Shown here piece after piece: positions 27,013 through 36,818 of a stretch of 64,000 nucleotides of DNA (position 1 is its first letter; every line of letters starts with the position of its first letter). The stretch is from Caballeronia novacaledonica (GTDB lineage: Bacteria; Pseudomonadota; Gammaproteobacteria; Burkholderiales; Burkholderiaceae). The stretch spans positions 186,001 through 250,000 of the forward strand of contig NZ_OGTP01000006.1 of NCBI RefSeq assembly GCF_900258035.1. The letters run 5' to 3'. The notes beneath the pieces were generated by a model. It did not search any database. It worked only from the letters and a program-made list of their open reading frames with translations, and was not told the DNA's origin. Both the position numbers and the translations under genes were made by a program.

Positions 27013-30000
27013 TCAAGTCGCGTTCAGTCTTGCACCCATCGGAGCGGCCGGCAGGCCCGGCGGCGGGCCGCTGTCAGGCAGGCTCAAGAAGGTCGGCATC
27101 GAACTCGGACATTGGAATGATTTCAGTGCGTCGCTCGTGAGCGGATTGGGCACGCTGCCCACAGTGTCGATATCGAGCACTGCCCTGCGGCCGTCGAACA
27201 TGAAAGCCACGCGCGTGCGCCCCGGACTCGCCGTTTCCGTCACCTGCCCCTTCTGGATCAGACGCATCAACGCCCACGGCCCATCTACGGCAATCGTCGA
27301 TGTGTCTGGTCTGATACGGGGATTCGCGGTCAGCTCGACGTGTGCGCCGCCGCGCGGCCCCGGCCAGGTCACCGTGAACGGTGTGACCGGGCCGTGCTGA
27401 TAAAGCATCGCCTGGCCGTCGATGTCGAGCGACAGGCTCATCGCGTTCGGATCGAGCTCAATCACGCGGATGTCCGCCTTCCACGTCATCTGCTTTTTCG
27501 CCGGATCGTTGAAGAACACATCGCGGATTACTTTGGCGTTCTGGAACGGCGCGAGGTCTGGTCCCTGCACGGGCTCGGTCGCGCCTGGCAGCGTGCGGTA
27601 GCGCCACGGATTGGCCGATGTATCGACGAACGGCGCCAGTGTCTTATTGAAGAAGTCATCGATGACGCCACCCTCTGCGAACACGCGCGTGAAATCGTCG
27701 ATGCCGACATCGCGTGTACTGGTCGGCGAAAACGGAAAGTTGCCTTCGACGATCAGCCGGCAGGTGTCGCCAACGACCGCCTGCAACTGACGCGACAGCA
27801 ACTGGCCAATGCCCCGATTCACTTCGCGCGAGCCATTGGCCGCGAGTTGCAGCAACACCGTGCGCAACGGTGCAGGCATCGTGTTGGCCGTCATCTTCAG
27901 TTTGGCGGCCGCGTCACTCGCGGGCGGCATGCTGTTGTTGACGAGCGCGTTGTCGGAGATCGTCAGCGCCGTGTAGTAGTCGTTGAGCAGCGCGGTGACG
28001 CCGTCGAGCCCGGTCTTGTCGGCTTGCGCGCCGCCGGGCGGCTGCTCGCCGTGCTGCGAGTCCGAGTTGCCGGTCGCCACTTCGCGCAGCGCGGCGAAAT
28101 GGCTGTCGACAAGCTCGCGCTCGACGCGCTCCGAGGCTCGAATCCCGAGGGTCTTGTCCGCCTTCTGGCTGATCTGGCTCGTGGCCTTCTGAAGCAGCGA
28201 GCCATCCGGCGCAGCCTGGTTTTGCGTAAGCGTGGTTTCCCGCGTGGCCGCACGCACCAGTCGCGCGAGCGGCGAGTCGGGCGCGGCAAAGCTGCGCAGC
28301 ACTTGCAGGTCGAATGCGAGGCTCGTGCCGCTGACTGTGCGGATGTCGCCGAGGAAGGCATCCCACTGCTGAGCGTATTCGAGCAGATACTGTCGGCGCA
28401 CGGCATCTGTCAGGGCGTCGTCCGCACCGGCTGCGGATCGCATCACGTCAGCCGTTTTTTTTTGAGCATCTCCCAAATAGGAGCGGCCCATCACCCATGC
28501 ATCGTTGTCACGGGCGATCTGGACGAACTCCGACAGCCGCTTGTCGAACAAGTTGCGATAGCCTTCGTACGTATAGAGTCCCGGGACACCGCGCGACAAC
28601 GGCGCTCCGCTCGCTCGAGTGAAGACCGTGCCGGCTTGCGGCCCCACCGCGCGCAACAACGTGAACTCGTCGGGCGCCTCCTTCATCATTGCTTCCTTGG
28701 CGCGCTGATAGAGACGCTCCGTGGCATTGCTGCCGTCGAGAAAGGCGCGTGCCTGCTGGATCAGCGCATCGTTGCGGATCAGCGGCGACTGCACCACGCG
28801 TTCTCCCGAGAACAATTGCTGGACGTGATCGATCATCGACGCCCGTCCGCCGAAAGCCGCCGCGCTATCGTTTTTCGCCCAGTCATCGAGCACCCAGGCC
28901 TTGACGGTGTCGGCGTCATAGCGCGACTTGTCTTGCAGCATCAGATACACGCGCAGCGCGTCGTAGGTCATTCTGGAATCCTGACTCGCGATGCCTTGCG
29001 AAATCACGGCTTCCATGCGCCGCACGATCTGCGGCAACAGCAGGTTGTCCTCCAGCGCCCGGTACGTCACGCGGCTTTCGTCGACGATCGCGCCCGGCGT
29101 GTACAAACCGTAGCGCCACGCGCTGTCGGGATCGGACAAGTCGAGCCCGGAATAAGTCGGCAGATAGCGCGCCTCGGTCAGCACGTCGGGCACCGCCTCG
29201 GGCTTCGGATCCTTGTACAGTCCGGTGACACGCGCGGCCAACGCGTGGACTTTGCCTTCCATCATGTCCAGATAGCGGCCGTTGTGGCCGACGCTGACGT
29301 ACATTCCCATCGCCAGCCACGCGAACAGAACCAGCGCGAGTGTGTGACCGACCAGCCGCAACAGCCGGTAGCGGTACTCCCAGCGCAGATTCGGGCTGAC
29401 CAGATGCGCCTCCGGAAACACCACCTGATTAAGCAGGCCTTGCAGAAAGTAGCTCTGATGCGTCTCGGGCAGCGACACACCATCGGGCCGGCTCGACAGC
29501 GAAGCGAAGAGGCGCTGCGTCACCGTGCGCTGATCGGCCACGAGTTCGACGCCGCGCTGTTGCGCGCTCGTGAAATAGACGCCACGCAAGGTCGAATGCA
29601 GTTGCGTGTCGTCGTAGCGGGAATCGAGAAAGACGCGATCGAGCAGGTCGATCAGTCGATGTGCGAGCGCCCCGAATTCCTCCGGCAACGCGCACAGACG
29701 ACGGCGCCGGGTGACGTCGTGTTCATCCTGAAGGCGGGTGTCGATCGCGGCGGCCAGCCGATCCGCGAGCAGCTTCAGTTCCTGGTGACAGCGTGCATGC
29801 AAACCCTCTTTCGCAATGGTTTCCTTCGCATAGGGCAACGTGAAGCCCCAGGCCTGCGCCCGACCTTCGGAGGTCAGCGAACTGAAGTACTCGGAAAAGC
29901 CCGTCAGCCGGTCCAGCTTGGTCACGATCAGATACACCGGGAAGCGGATGCCGAGTTCCTGACGCAGTTCGTTCAGCCTGCCGCGTAACGCCGCCGCTTC

Positions 30001-31035
30001 GGCGATTCGAGTGTGCTCGTCGCCACTGAGCAGCGTTTCGAGATCGACGCTCAGCAACGCCCCGTTGATCGGCGCGCGCGGACGATGGCGGCGCAGCATG
30101 CCGAGAAAGCCCAGCCATTCCGCGCGGTCGAGTTCTTGCGGATCGACAGGTGCGAGCTTTGCCGGCGCGGGCTCGCTCAACTTGGCCGCTGCGTCTGGCT
30201 GCCCATTCGCAGCCGGTTCCCGAACGGGCGCGGTGTCGACCGCTGACGTCAATGCGGAGGCCATGCGACTGCTCCGCGAGGTGCCGTGTCGCGTGTAGTA
30301 GCCGATCGTATCGATCAGCACGGCGTCGTTCGTCAACCACCAGTCAACGGAAGCAGGCTCGCCGTTCACTTCGCCGGCGGCGTGTTGCATTTGTTCGGCC
30401 ACCGGGAACGTCAGGCCGCCGTTCAATAGCGCGCTCGATTTCCCCGAACCATTCGAGCCGAGCGTGATGTACCACGGCAATTCGTACAGGTAGCGCTGAC
30501 CCTGAAAGAGTTTGCCGATGCCGCGCGCGCCGGTGCGCATCGACTTCAGACGGGCGATCGCGCCAGACACTATGGGTTCAAGCCGCTTGAGACGGCCTGC
30601 CGCCGGTGACTCTTCTTTCGCGCGGCCGAACTGTATGACCTTCTTCAGAAACGTGGCGTCTTCGCGCATCCGCTGCGCGATGCGGAAACCCCAGTACACG
30701 ACGAACAGCAGGGTGACCACCGCGATCGTCGCCACGCGTGTGGCGGCCGACTCGAACGGCGCGTTCTGCCCGAAGGCGATCAGCGAAGACGCGTTCCAGA
30801 TCAACAGGCACAGCGCAGTCGCTACGACAACACTGAGCCACCATCCGGCGAGCCAGAACAGCGTACCGGCAAACATCAGCGCGATAACGACCACGCGCAT
30901 GCCGATGCCGATCAGGGGACGAATCTCGCCAAACGAGAACGACGGTCCCACGAACCACACGACGAGCGCGACGATCACGAGCGCCACGAAGGCGAGGAAC
31001 TGGCGCGAGGCCACAAACGATACAAACTTCTTCAT
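27013..31035 (-). CDS. tssM: Type VI secretion system membrane complex protein TssM
   Basis: IcmF-family inner-membrane protein bridging TssL and the TssJ lipoprotein across the periplasm. The 1340-residue product has two N-terminal membrane helices (within residues 12-80), a cytoplasmic NTPase-like domain with Walker A GSNGSGKS at 193-200, a third helix (HTLALVLFAWLAMGMYVSV) and a long periplasmic domain with the ImcF-related and DUF1215-type regions. Walker A is intact, which is not so in all TssM. It starts 30 bp after tssL. Confidence 0.96.
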   Translation of the reverse strand: MKKFVSFVASRQFLAFVALVIVALVVWFVGPSFSFGEIRPLIGIGMRVVVIALMFAGTLFWLAGWWLSVVVATALCLLIWNASSLIAFGQNAPFESAATRVATIAVVTLLFVVYWGFRIAQRMREDATFLKKVIQFGRAKEESPAAGRLKRLEPIVSGAIARLKSMRTGARGIGKLFQGQRYLYELPWYITLGSNGSGKSSALLNGGLTFPVAEQMQHAAGEVNGEPASVDWWLTNDAVLIDTIGYYTRHGTSRSSRMASALTSAVDTAPVREPAANGQPDAAAKLSEPAPAKLAPVDPQELDRAEWLGFLGMLRRHRPRAPINGALLSVDLETLLSGDEHTRIAEAAALRGRLNELRQELGIRFPVYLIVTKLDRLTGFSEYFSSLTSEGRAQAWGFTLPYAKETIAKEGLHARCHQELKLLADRLAAAIDTRLQDEHDVTRRRRLCALPEEFGALAHRLIDLLDRVFLDSRYDDTQLHSTLRGVYFTSAQQRGVELVADQRTVTQRLFASLSSRPDGVSLPETHQSYFLQGLLNQVVFPEAHLVSPNLRWEYRYRLLRLVGHTLALVLFAWLAMGMYVSVGHNGRYLDMMEGKVHALAARVTGLYKDPKPEAVPDVLTEARYLPTYSGLDLSDPDSAWRYGLYTPGAIVDESRVTYRALEDNLLLPQIVRRMEAVISQGIASQDSRMTYDALRVYLMLQDKSRYDADTVKAWVLDDWAKNDSAAAFGGRASMIDHVQQLFSGERVVQSPLIRNDALIQQARAFLDGSNATERLYQRAKEAMMKEAPDEFTLLRAVGPQAGTVFTRASGAPLSRGVPGLYTYEGYRNLFDKRLSEFVQIARDNDAWVMGRSYLGDAQKKTADVMRSAAGADDALTDAVRRQYLLEYAQQWDAFLGDIRTVSGTSLAFDLQVLRSFAAPDSPLARLVRAATRETTLTQNQAAPDGSLLQKATSQISQKADKTLGIRASERVERELVDSHFAALREVATGNSDSQHGEQPPGGAQADKTGLDGVTALLNDYYTALTISDNALVNNSMPPASDAAAKLKMTANTMPAPLRTVLLQLAANGSREVNRGIGQLLSRQLQAVVGDTCRLIVEGNFPFSPTSTRDVGIDDFTRVFAEGGVIDDFFNKTLAPFVDTSANPWRYRTLPGATEPVQGPDLAPFQNAKVIRDVFFNDPAKKQMTWKADIRVIELDPNAMSLSLDIDGQAMLYQHGPVTPFTVTWPGPRGGAHVELTANPRIRPDTSTIAVDGPWALMRLIQKGQVTETASPGRTRVAFMFDGRRAVLDIDTVGSVPNPLTSDALKSFQCPSSMPTFLSLPDSGPPPGLPAAPMGARLNAT

Positions 31036-31065
31036 GTGATGTCTCGGAGTTTGATCCGTTACGCG

Positions 31066-32340
31066 TCAGTGCGTGACGACGATCGCAACACGGCGGTTCT
31101 GTGCGCGGCCTTGCACGGTGCTGTTATCGCCGACCGGGTCCGCTTCGCCTTTGCCCTCGGCCGTGAGACGGTTTGCCGCCACGCCGTCGGATTGCAGCAT
31201 CTGCATGACTTGCGCGGCTCGCTCCTCCGATAGCGCCTGGTTCGAAGCGAAAGCGCGGCTGCGGATCGGGACGTTGTCGGTGTAGCCGAGGACGGTCACC
31301 TTTCCAGGCACCTTGACGACCTCGCCGGCGATTTTCGCGATCAGCCCGTTCATCGTCGTCTTGACGGCTGCGCCGCCCGGCTGGAACATCGCGTCGCCTC
31401 GAAACGTCACCGCGCTGTGGCTCGCGTCCTCGTCGACGCTGACCGTGCCCGCAGCGATCTCATCCTTGAGCAGGTCCTTCAGATGCAGCGTAGCCGGCAC
31501 GGGCGGCGGCGTCAGGTGACCGATATCGGCGATCTGCTTCTGGACTTCCGCGCTGCGGCTCATCAGTTGGTACTTGTAGACGCCGAACAAACCGATAAGG
31601 CACGCCGCGAGCACAGTGAAGGTGAGCCACACGGGAAAGTCGTACAGCGACATGCGCTTGCGCCGCGCGTCCGATTGCCAGTGCGGAGACAGAGAGATCG
31701 GCAACGCATCGCGGCCAGCCGTGATCTCGGTGTAAAGACGCTGGCGCACGGCGTCGTGCTTGCGTGTGCCGTCGCTGTCGTATCGATAACGCCCGATGAA
31801 GCCGAGACTCAGAATCCGGTAGATCACTTCAAGCAGATCGCGGTGCTCCTGCTTGTCGCTCAGCAACCGGCCGATCAGCAGGTACGTCTTGTCACCGCCC
31901 TTGGTGTCTTCGTGGAAAGTCGAAGCCAGCCCCTTGCGGATCCAGTCCGCCGCCGCGTCGGCCGCGAGCCCCCAAGTCGTCTGCCCGACGCTTTCGTCGA
32001 GCGCAGTGCATAAACAATAGCTTGCGCCGATCATGTGATCGCGCCTGACATTCGATTGCTCACAGATTCGCCTGAAGCTCCTCACTTCCTGCTCGAGTAA
32101 CTCACGCAGCCGCAACCCCGCGCCGGCCTGGAGATGCTGCGGCATGTCGGCGAGCGCTCGCAGCAACGGACGCGCGGCCTCGAGCAGCGGATTGCGCGCC
32201 TCGCTGACGGCGATCAATCGGTCGCGAAGCGGGATCGCGTCAAGCACTGGCCCGTTCGAGGTCACGCTCGTCGGATACGGTTCGTCCGCGTACGCTACTG
32301 TGGCGTCCGGCGGATAGGCGGAATTGGAGGGTTGACTCAT
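31066..32340 (-). CDS. tssL: Type VI secretion system protein TssL with OmpA-like domain
   Basis: DotU-family inner-membrane protein. The 424-residue protein has the cytoplasmic DotU domain (NPLLEAARPLLRALADM, CLCTALDESVGQTTWG and DLLEVIYRILSLGFIGRYR), one membrane helix (LTFTVLAACLIGLFGVYKY) and a periplasmic C-terminal OmpA-like peptidoglycan-binding domain (VTVLGYTDNVPIRSR, NQALSEERAAQV). This is the extended TssL type that anchors the membrane complex to the cell wall itself. Confidence 0.96.
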   Translation of the reverse strand: MSQPSNSAYPPDATVAYADEPYPTSVTSNGPVLDAIPLRDRLIAVSEARNPLLEAARPLLRALADMPQHLQAGAGLRLRELLEQEVRSFRRICEQSNVRRDHMIGASYCLCTALDESVGQTTWGLAADAAADWIRKGLASTFHEDTKGGDKTYLLIGRLLSDKQEHRDLLEVIYRILSLGFIGRYRYDSDGTRKHDAVRQRLYTEITAGRDALPISLSPHWQSDARRKRMSLYDFPVWLTFTVLAACLIGLFGVYKYQLMSRSAEVQKQIADIGHLTPPPVPATLHLKDLLKDEIAAGTVSVDEDASHSAVTFRGDAMFQPGGAAVKTTMNGLIAKIAGEVVKVPGKVTVLGYTDNVPIRSRAFASNQALSEERAAQVMQMLQSDGVAANRLTAEGKGEADPVGDNSTVQGRAQNRRVAIVVTH

Positions 32341-32411
32341 GGAGTTAGAACTTCGTGCGTGTCGCCGTGACGGGGCGTCGACGATGTGGCCATCGCTCCG
32401 TCATGGCCTGA

Positions 32412-32675
32412 TTACGAAACGGGCAGGGTGGTCTGAAGACTGACGAGCGTGCAGCCGCACAGGGCGCGGTGACCCGAGAGCGCGACGGGACGATCCGCGC
32501 ACAGAAAGGTCGGCGAGCCTTCCGCAATCGCATTCGCGCCGTGCGCGTCGCAGCGGACGGGATCCCCGACGCGGGCAATCGCACGGCCGTCGATCGTATC
32601 CGCCACGAACCCTGCGATCACTTGTCCTCCGTACGGCGCGAGCGTGTCGCCAACAACGATGACCTGTCGAGTCAT
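32412..32675 (-). CDS. PAAR-domain protein (T6SS spike tip)
   Basis: An 87-residue PAAR protein, expected to sharpen the VgrG spike and help load effectors. The start MTRQVIVVGDTL has GGGAG at the right distance upstream. Features include VARVGDPVRCDAHGANAIAEG and a Cys/His set in GHRALCGCTLVS consistent with the PAAR cone and its metal site. Short and without an extension, so it is a structural tip rather than an effector fusion. It lies between tssK and tssL, 11 bp after the tssK stop. Confidence 0.85.
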   Translation of the reverse strand: MTRQVIVVGDTLAPYGGQVIAGFVADTIDGRAIARVGDPVRCDAHGANAIAEGSPTFLCADRPVALSGHRALCGCTLVSLQTTLPVS

Positions 32676-32686
32676 GAGAAATCTCC

Positions 32687-34030
32687 CTATCCGCGTACGC
32701 CCCACAATTGCAGGTCGAGTTGCGGAAATTCGCCGGCGACGTGCAGCGCAAGCCCGCCGTGGCGCGCCACCTCGTCCCAGAGCGGGCCGTTCTGCGTGAG
32801 TTCGAAATACAGGTAGCCCGCGTTGTAAGGAATCTGACGGGGCGCGACCGGCATCGCCTGCAAGCCGATTCCGGGCAGATGGCTGCGCACGAGGTCCTGC
32901 AGCTTTTCGGACGGCCCCGCCTTGGCCTGCGTCTGGAAGCGCTGCTGCAGCACGTCCGGCGGCATTGCCGCATTGACGGCCAGCACCACGGCCGTGAAGT
33001 CGCGCATCTCGGCTGGATCGATCACCGCGTTGCTCAAGCCGTGACCCTGCTCGACCAGCCCGATCCTTTGCGCGCTGCGCACGAGCACCTGATTGAGCAT
33101 CGCGTGGATCTCGTCGACCAGCGGCCTCAGGCACGTATGCGGCTCGGCGTGCGTGTACGACGGAACCTGCAGCGGCCGCCGTGTTCCAGGCCGCAGATGG
33201 GTCGACAGTTCACCCGCCATGCCGAGCAACAGTTGGTAGATGTCGGCCGGCGAGGTGGATGGCACGAGCATCAGATGCTTCAGTTGCGGCTCGTAGCAGT
33301 TGAGGATCTGCAGCAACAGATAGTCGCTGACCGTCGCGGCGCTGGCCGTGCTGTTGACGCTGCCGGCCAGGCGATTGGCGAGCGCATCGGCGCGCATGCG
33401 CGCGAGGTCCTGAATCTTGAACAGCCAGCTCATCAGAAGCTCGCTTGCGCCGAAACCACTGACGGTCGGAACGAGCGTGGTGTCGAGCTCGAGGCTTCCG
33501 TCCGCGCGAATGGTCGCCACCCGAGTGAGCGGCAGGCCGATCCACGCCTCTCCCATCTCCTTTTCCGGCACCAGCCGCAAGCGCAGGCTGGACAACTGGA
33601 CCAGCTCCGGCGCAAGGCTGACCGAATTCGTGTCGCGCAGTTCGGTATCGAAAACCTGATAGCGCGCCAGCGACTCGGGGGAGGCGTCGAACGTGGTTTC
33701 CTCGCAATTCGGCAGCCGCACCGGCACGGCCAGATAAATCACCTGCCCGAGATGCTCGTGGCGAGCCGTCAACGGCACGGGCAGCGGCGTGTTGCCGGGC
33801 GCGTCGAACGGCGTGCCGTCGGCGAACACGCCGGTCGCCGATTGCAGGATGACCTTGCCGAGCGCGAGCGACTCAAGATCGAGGCGATAGTGCGTGAAGC
33901 CGAAGAAAAACGGTGACAGCGGCGTCGCACGCATATGCGCGTACTTCTCGAAGTAACGCTCCTGCTGCTGGAACAACTGCGGCCGGAAGAACAGCCCTTC
34001 CTGCCAGGTGACCTTTGCATACCAACTCAT
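32687..34030 (-). CDS. tssK: Type VI secretion system baseplate-membrane adaptor TssK
   Basis: Trimeric adaptor connecting the baseplate to TssL/TssM. The 447-residue protein has the canonical start MSWYAKVTWQEGLFFRPQLFQQQERY and the conserved C-terminal segment GYLYFELTQNGPLWDEV. A longer frame upstream was rejected because this ATG starts the family sequence. Full length and uninterrupted. Confidence 0.96.
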   Translation of the reverse strand: MSWYAKVTWQEGLFFRPQLFQQQERYFEKYAHMRATPLSPFFFGFTHYRLDLESLALGKVILQSATGVFADGTPFDAPGNTPLPVPLTARHEHLGQVIYLAVPVRLPNCEETTFDASPESLARYQVFDTELRDTNSVSLAPELVQLSSLRLRLVPEKEMGEAWIGLPLTRVATIRADGSLELDTTLVPTVSGFGASELLMSWLFKIQDLARMRADALANRLAGSVNSTASAATVSDYLLLQILNCYEPQLKHLMLVPSTSPADIYQLLLGMAGELSTHLRPGTRRPLQVPSYTHAEPHTCLRPLVDEIHAMLNQVLVRSAQRIGLVEQGHGLSNAVIDPAEMRDFTAVVLAVNAAMPPDVLQQRFQTQAKAGPSEKLQDLVRSHLPGIGLQAMPVAPRQIPYNAGYLYFELTQNGPLWDEVARHGGLALHVAGEFPQLDLQLWGVRG

Positions 34031-34062
34031 GATCTCGTCCGCTAAGTGAATCTTGTACGTGC

Positions 34063-34578
34063 TTATTTCTTTTCGGGATTGGCGACGTCCGCGATCTTGA
34101 CCGCCTTCGCACCCACGGTGATCGTCAACTCCAGCTTGGGCGTGAAGCGATACCAGGCAGCGTCGGGCGGCGGCGGCAGCGCAAAGGTTTCGCGCCATAC
34201 CGAGTTGGGCAGATCTCGATAGGCGGCGATCACGCCGATCGTTGTCGTCTCGGGATCACTGCGCCGCACGATCTGCTTGCTGTCGCCGGGGCGCATCTGG
34301 TACTGATCGCGCTTCACGAGATCGTTGGCGAGCAAGGTCTTGTCTTGCGTCTGCAATGAGAAGAAATCGGCGCTGTTGAACACCACCTCATTCTTGAGCT
34401 CGTAGATGCGCACGACGATCGGCGCGGCGCGGCCTTTCTCGTCGGGATTGACGTCGCTCTGCGCGATAACGCTCAGCTCGAGGCGGGTCGCCTCTTTCGG
34501 CGTGGGCTCGCTACTGCTCGCGCACGCCGACAGCCAAAGGGCACAAGCCAGTACGGCGACGGTCGAAATCAAACGCAT
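34063..34578 (-). CDS. tssJ: Type VI secretion system outer-membrane lipoprotein TssJ
   Basis: Lipoprotein that anchors TssM to the outer membrane. The 171-residue product starts MRLISTVAVLACALWLSAC: a lipoprotein signal with lipobox LSAC. The mature part fits the TssJ transthyretin-like fold (SDVNPDEKGRAAPIVVRIYEL and FFSLQTQDKTLLANDLV). An upstream start at 34626 would bury the signal peptide and was rejected. It lies 99 bp downstream of the hcp stop, past a hairpin. Confidence 0.95.
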   Translation of the reverse strand: MRLISTVAVLACALWLSACASSSEPTPKEATRLELSVIAQSDVNPDEKGRAAPIVVRIYELKNEVVFNSADFFSLQTQDKTLLANDLVKRDQYQMRPGDSKQIVRRSDPETTTIGVIAAYRDLPNSVWRETFALPPPPDAAWYRFTPKLELTITVGAKAVKIADVANPEKK

Positions 34579-34628
34579 GCTGAATACTTTCGAAGTCCGG
34601 TGAAACTGGAAGACATGTGAACGCAATC

Positions 34629-34656
34629 GCCCGGCGAGAGCGAACTCCCGCCGGGC
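34629..34656 (-). terminator. Hairpin between hcp and tssJ
   Basis: GCCCGGCG pairs with CGCCGGGC around a 12-nt loop, 21 bp after the hcp stop on the minus strand, with no T-run. Probably an mRNA stabiliser or weak terminator that allows more Hcp than downstream structural proteins. Confidence 0.55.
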
Positions 34657-34677
34657 CTCCAGGCTAGTCAGTCAACT

Positions 34678-35163
34678 TCAGACTTCCTTGTTGCCCTTGA
34701 TGTCGAAGCCGGCCGTGACCGCGCCGCCCGAGCCGCCCTGCGCGTTCTGGACGACATACTCCTGCTTGACCTTGGCGAACGAAAGCGAAACGGTCTCGCG
34801 GCTGTGATCGCTGTCGTTGCGGCTGCCCGACGGAGCCACGCGCGTGACGAGCACATCGCTCATCGTGATCTTGAGGTACTCGAGCGGGCTGCCACCGGTC
34901 TTGCGCATGACGAGCGTCGCGTGATCGATGTGCTTGCCGGTCAGGGCGTACTTCATCAGGTTCGGGCTCGAACGGTCGATGTTGTGTTCGAACTTCAGGT
35001 CGGACACAGTCGCCTTGCCAGCGCCGCCACCGCTGCCGGAGTGCATCGTCGATTCCTGACTAATCTCCCAGGTCCAGTTGAGGACTTCGATCTCGTCCTT
35101 GTGCTTGTCGTCAAGCGATTCGCCGGTGATACCGTCGATCTTCAGGAAAATGTCCTGTGCCAT
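34678..35163 (-). CDS. hcp: Type VI secretion system tube protein Hcp (TssD)
   Basis: Hexameric ring protein that stacks into the inner tube and is ejected on firing. The 161-residue product opens MAQDIFLKIDGITGESLD and has DHATLVMRKTGGSPLEYLKITM, typical of Hcp. The start at 35163 has AAGGAG just upstream; the 14 extra upstream codons are rejected. No effector fusion. Confidence 0.96.
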   Translation of the reverse strand: MAQDIFLKIDGITGESLDDKHKDEIEVLNWTWEISQESTMHSGSGGGAGKATVSDLKFEHNIDRSSPNLMKYALTGKHIDHATLVMRKTGGSPLEYLKITMSDVLVTRVAPSGSRNDSDHSRETVSLSFAKVKQEYVVQNAQGGSGGAVTAGFDIKGNKEV

Positions 35164-35285
35164 ATAACACTCCTTACTGTTATCAAAGTGCCAACGGGCT
35201 CGCATCGATGATGCTCACCCGCAGTCGGGTCGCGTCGAAGACGCGATTTCTTGGGTCGGACGCCTGTCAGACCGCGTATTCGGAA

Positions 35286-36782
35286 TTACGCCGCATCCTT
35301 GATCGACGGTAGCTTCGTCACCAGTCGCAGCGACACGGTCAAGCCTTCGAGCTGGAAATGCGGACGCAGGAAGAACTTGGCCTGGTAGTAGCCAGGGTTG
35401 CCTTCGACGTCCTCGACGACCACTTCCGCCGCTGCCAACGGACGCTGTGCCTTGGTTTCCTGCGACGAATTGACCGGATCGGCGTCGACGTAATGCATGA
35501 CCCATTCGTTCAGCCAGCGTTGCATGTCTTCGCGCTCGCGGAAAGCGCCGATCTTGTCGCGCACAATGCACTTCAGGTAGTGCGCGAAACGCGAGCATGC
35601 GAACAGGTACGGCAGTCGTGCGGAGAGCGCCGCATTTGCGGAAGCGTCGGCGTCGTGATACTCGGCCGGCTTTTGCAGCGACTGCGCACCGATGAAGGTC
35701 GCGTGGTCCGTGTTCTTGCGATGGATCAGCGGAATGAAACCGTTCTTCGACAACTCTGCCTCGCGCCGGTCCGAGATTGCGATCTCGGTCGGGCACTTCA
35801 TGTCGACGCCGCCGTCGTCCGTGGGGAACGTGTGGCACGGAAGGTTTTCCACCGTCCCGCCCGACTCCACGCCGCGGATCAGCGAGCACCAGCCGTACTT
35901 CTTGAATGAGCGGTTGATGTTGACACCCATCGCGTACGCAGCGTTGGCCCACGCGTAGCGGCTGTGATCCGCGCCACTGGTTTCCTCTTCGAAGTCGAAC
36001 TCATCGACCGGATTGGTGCTCGCGCCGTACGGCAGACGCGACAGGAAACGCGGCATCGCGAGACCAATGTAGCGTGCATCCTCAGTGTTGCGCAGCGAGT
36101 TCCAGGCGGTGTACTCAAGGTTCTGCGTGAAGATCTTCGTCAGGTCGCGGGGGTTGGCGAGTTCCTGCCACGATTCCATCTGAAGCACGGACGGTGCGGC
36201 GCCAGCAATGAACGGCGTGTGCGCTGCCGCCGCGACCTTCGCGATCGAGCCAAGCAGGTCAACGTCGGTCGGGGTGTGATCGAAGAAATAATCGGCCATC
36301 AGGCAGCCGTACGGCTCACCGCCAAGCTGGCCATACTGCTCTTCATAAATCTGCTTGAAAATCGGGCTCTGATCCCACGCGATGCCCTTGTAGCGGCGCA
36401 TGGTCCGGTGCAATTCGGTTTTCGACAGATCCATGAAGCGAATCTTCAGATGCTCGTCGGTTTCCGTGTTCGACACCAGATGATGCAGACCGCGCCAAGC
36501 CGATTCCAACTGCTGGAAGTCGGCATGATGCAAGATCAGGTTGATCTGGTCGGAAAGCTTGCGATCGATCTGCGCGATGATCGCCGCGATACTCTTGTAA
36601 GCATCGTCACTGATCGTGAGCGACTGCGACAGCGCCTGCTCAGCAAGGGTTTGCACCGCGGACTCGACCGCTTCGCGAGCGAGTTCGGTTTTCGGGCGAA
36701 ACTCCTTTTCAAGCAGTCCGGTGAAGTCGCTTTGTGCGTACGCCGCCTGGGCGAGCGCCGCTTCTGGTGCTCTGTTCGTCAT
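35286..36782 (-). CDS. tssC: Type VI secretion system sheath large subunit TssC
   Basis: VipB-type subunit that with TssB forms the contractile sheath. The 498-residue protein has the signatures LESAWRGLHHLVSNTETDE, YGCLMADYFFDHTPTDVDLL and the C-terminal sheath domain (RFAHYLKCIVRDKIGAFR and VVVEDVEGNPGYYQAKFFL). It follows tssB by 36 bp and precedes hcp by 122 bp. Confidence 0.97.
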   Translation of the reverse strand: MTNRAPEAALAQAAYAQSDFTGLLEKEFRPKTELAREAVESAVQTLAEQALSQSLTISDDAYKSIAAIIAQIDRKLSDQINLILHHADFQQLESAWRGLHHLVSNTETDEHLKIRFMDLSKTELHRTMRRYKGIAWDQSPIFKQIYEEQYGQLGGEPYGCLMADYFFDHTPTDVDLLGSIAKVAAAAHTPFIAGAAPSVLQMESWQELANPRDLTKIFTQNLEYTAWNSLRNTEDARYIGLAMPRFLSRLPYGASTNPVDEFDFEEETSGADHSRYAWANAAYAMGVNINRSFKKYGWCSLIRGVESGGTVENLPCHTFPTDDGGVDMKCPTEIAISDRREAELSKNGFIPLIHRKNTDHATFIGAQSLQKPAEYHDADASANAALSARLPYLFACSRFAHYLKCIVRDKIGAFREREDMQRWLNEWVMHYVDADPVNSSQETKAQRPLAAAEVVVEDVEGNPGYYQAKFFLRPHFQLEGLTVSLRLVTKLPSIKDAA

Positions 36783-36818
36783 GGTTTGAGTCCTTGAATC
36801 CGTTCGTGTTGACTGCGC

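Noticed and set aside
27340..29988. Long plus-strand open frame opposite tssM
   Set aside because: It lies wholly antisense to the well-supported tssM, has a biased Arg/His/Gln-rich composition typical of reading a GC-rich gene in the wrong frame, and shows no family motif.
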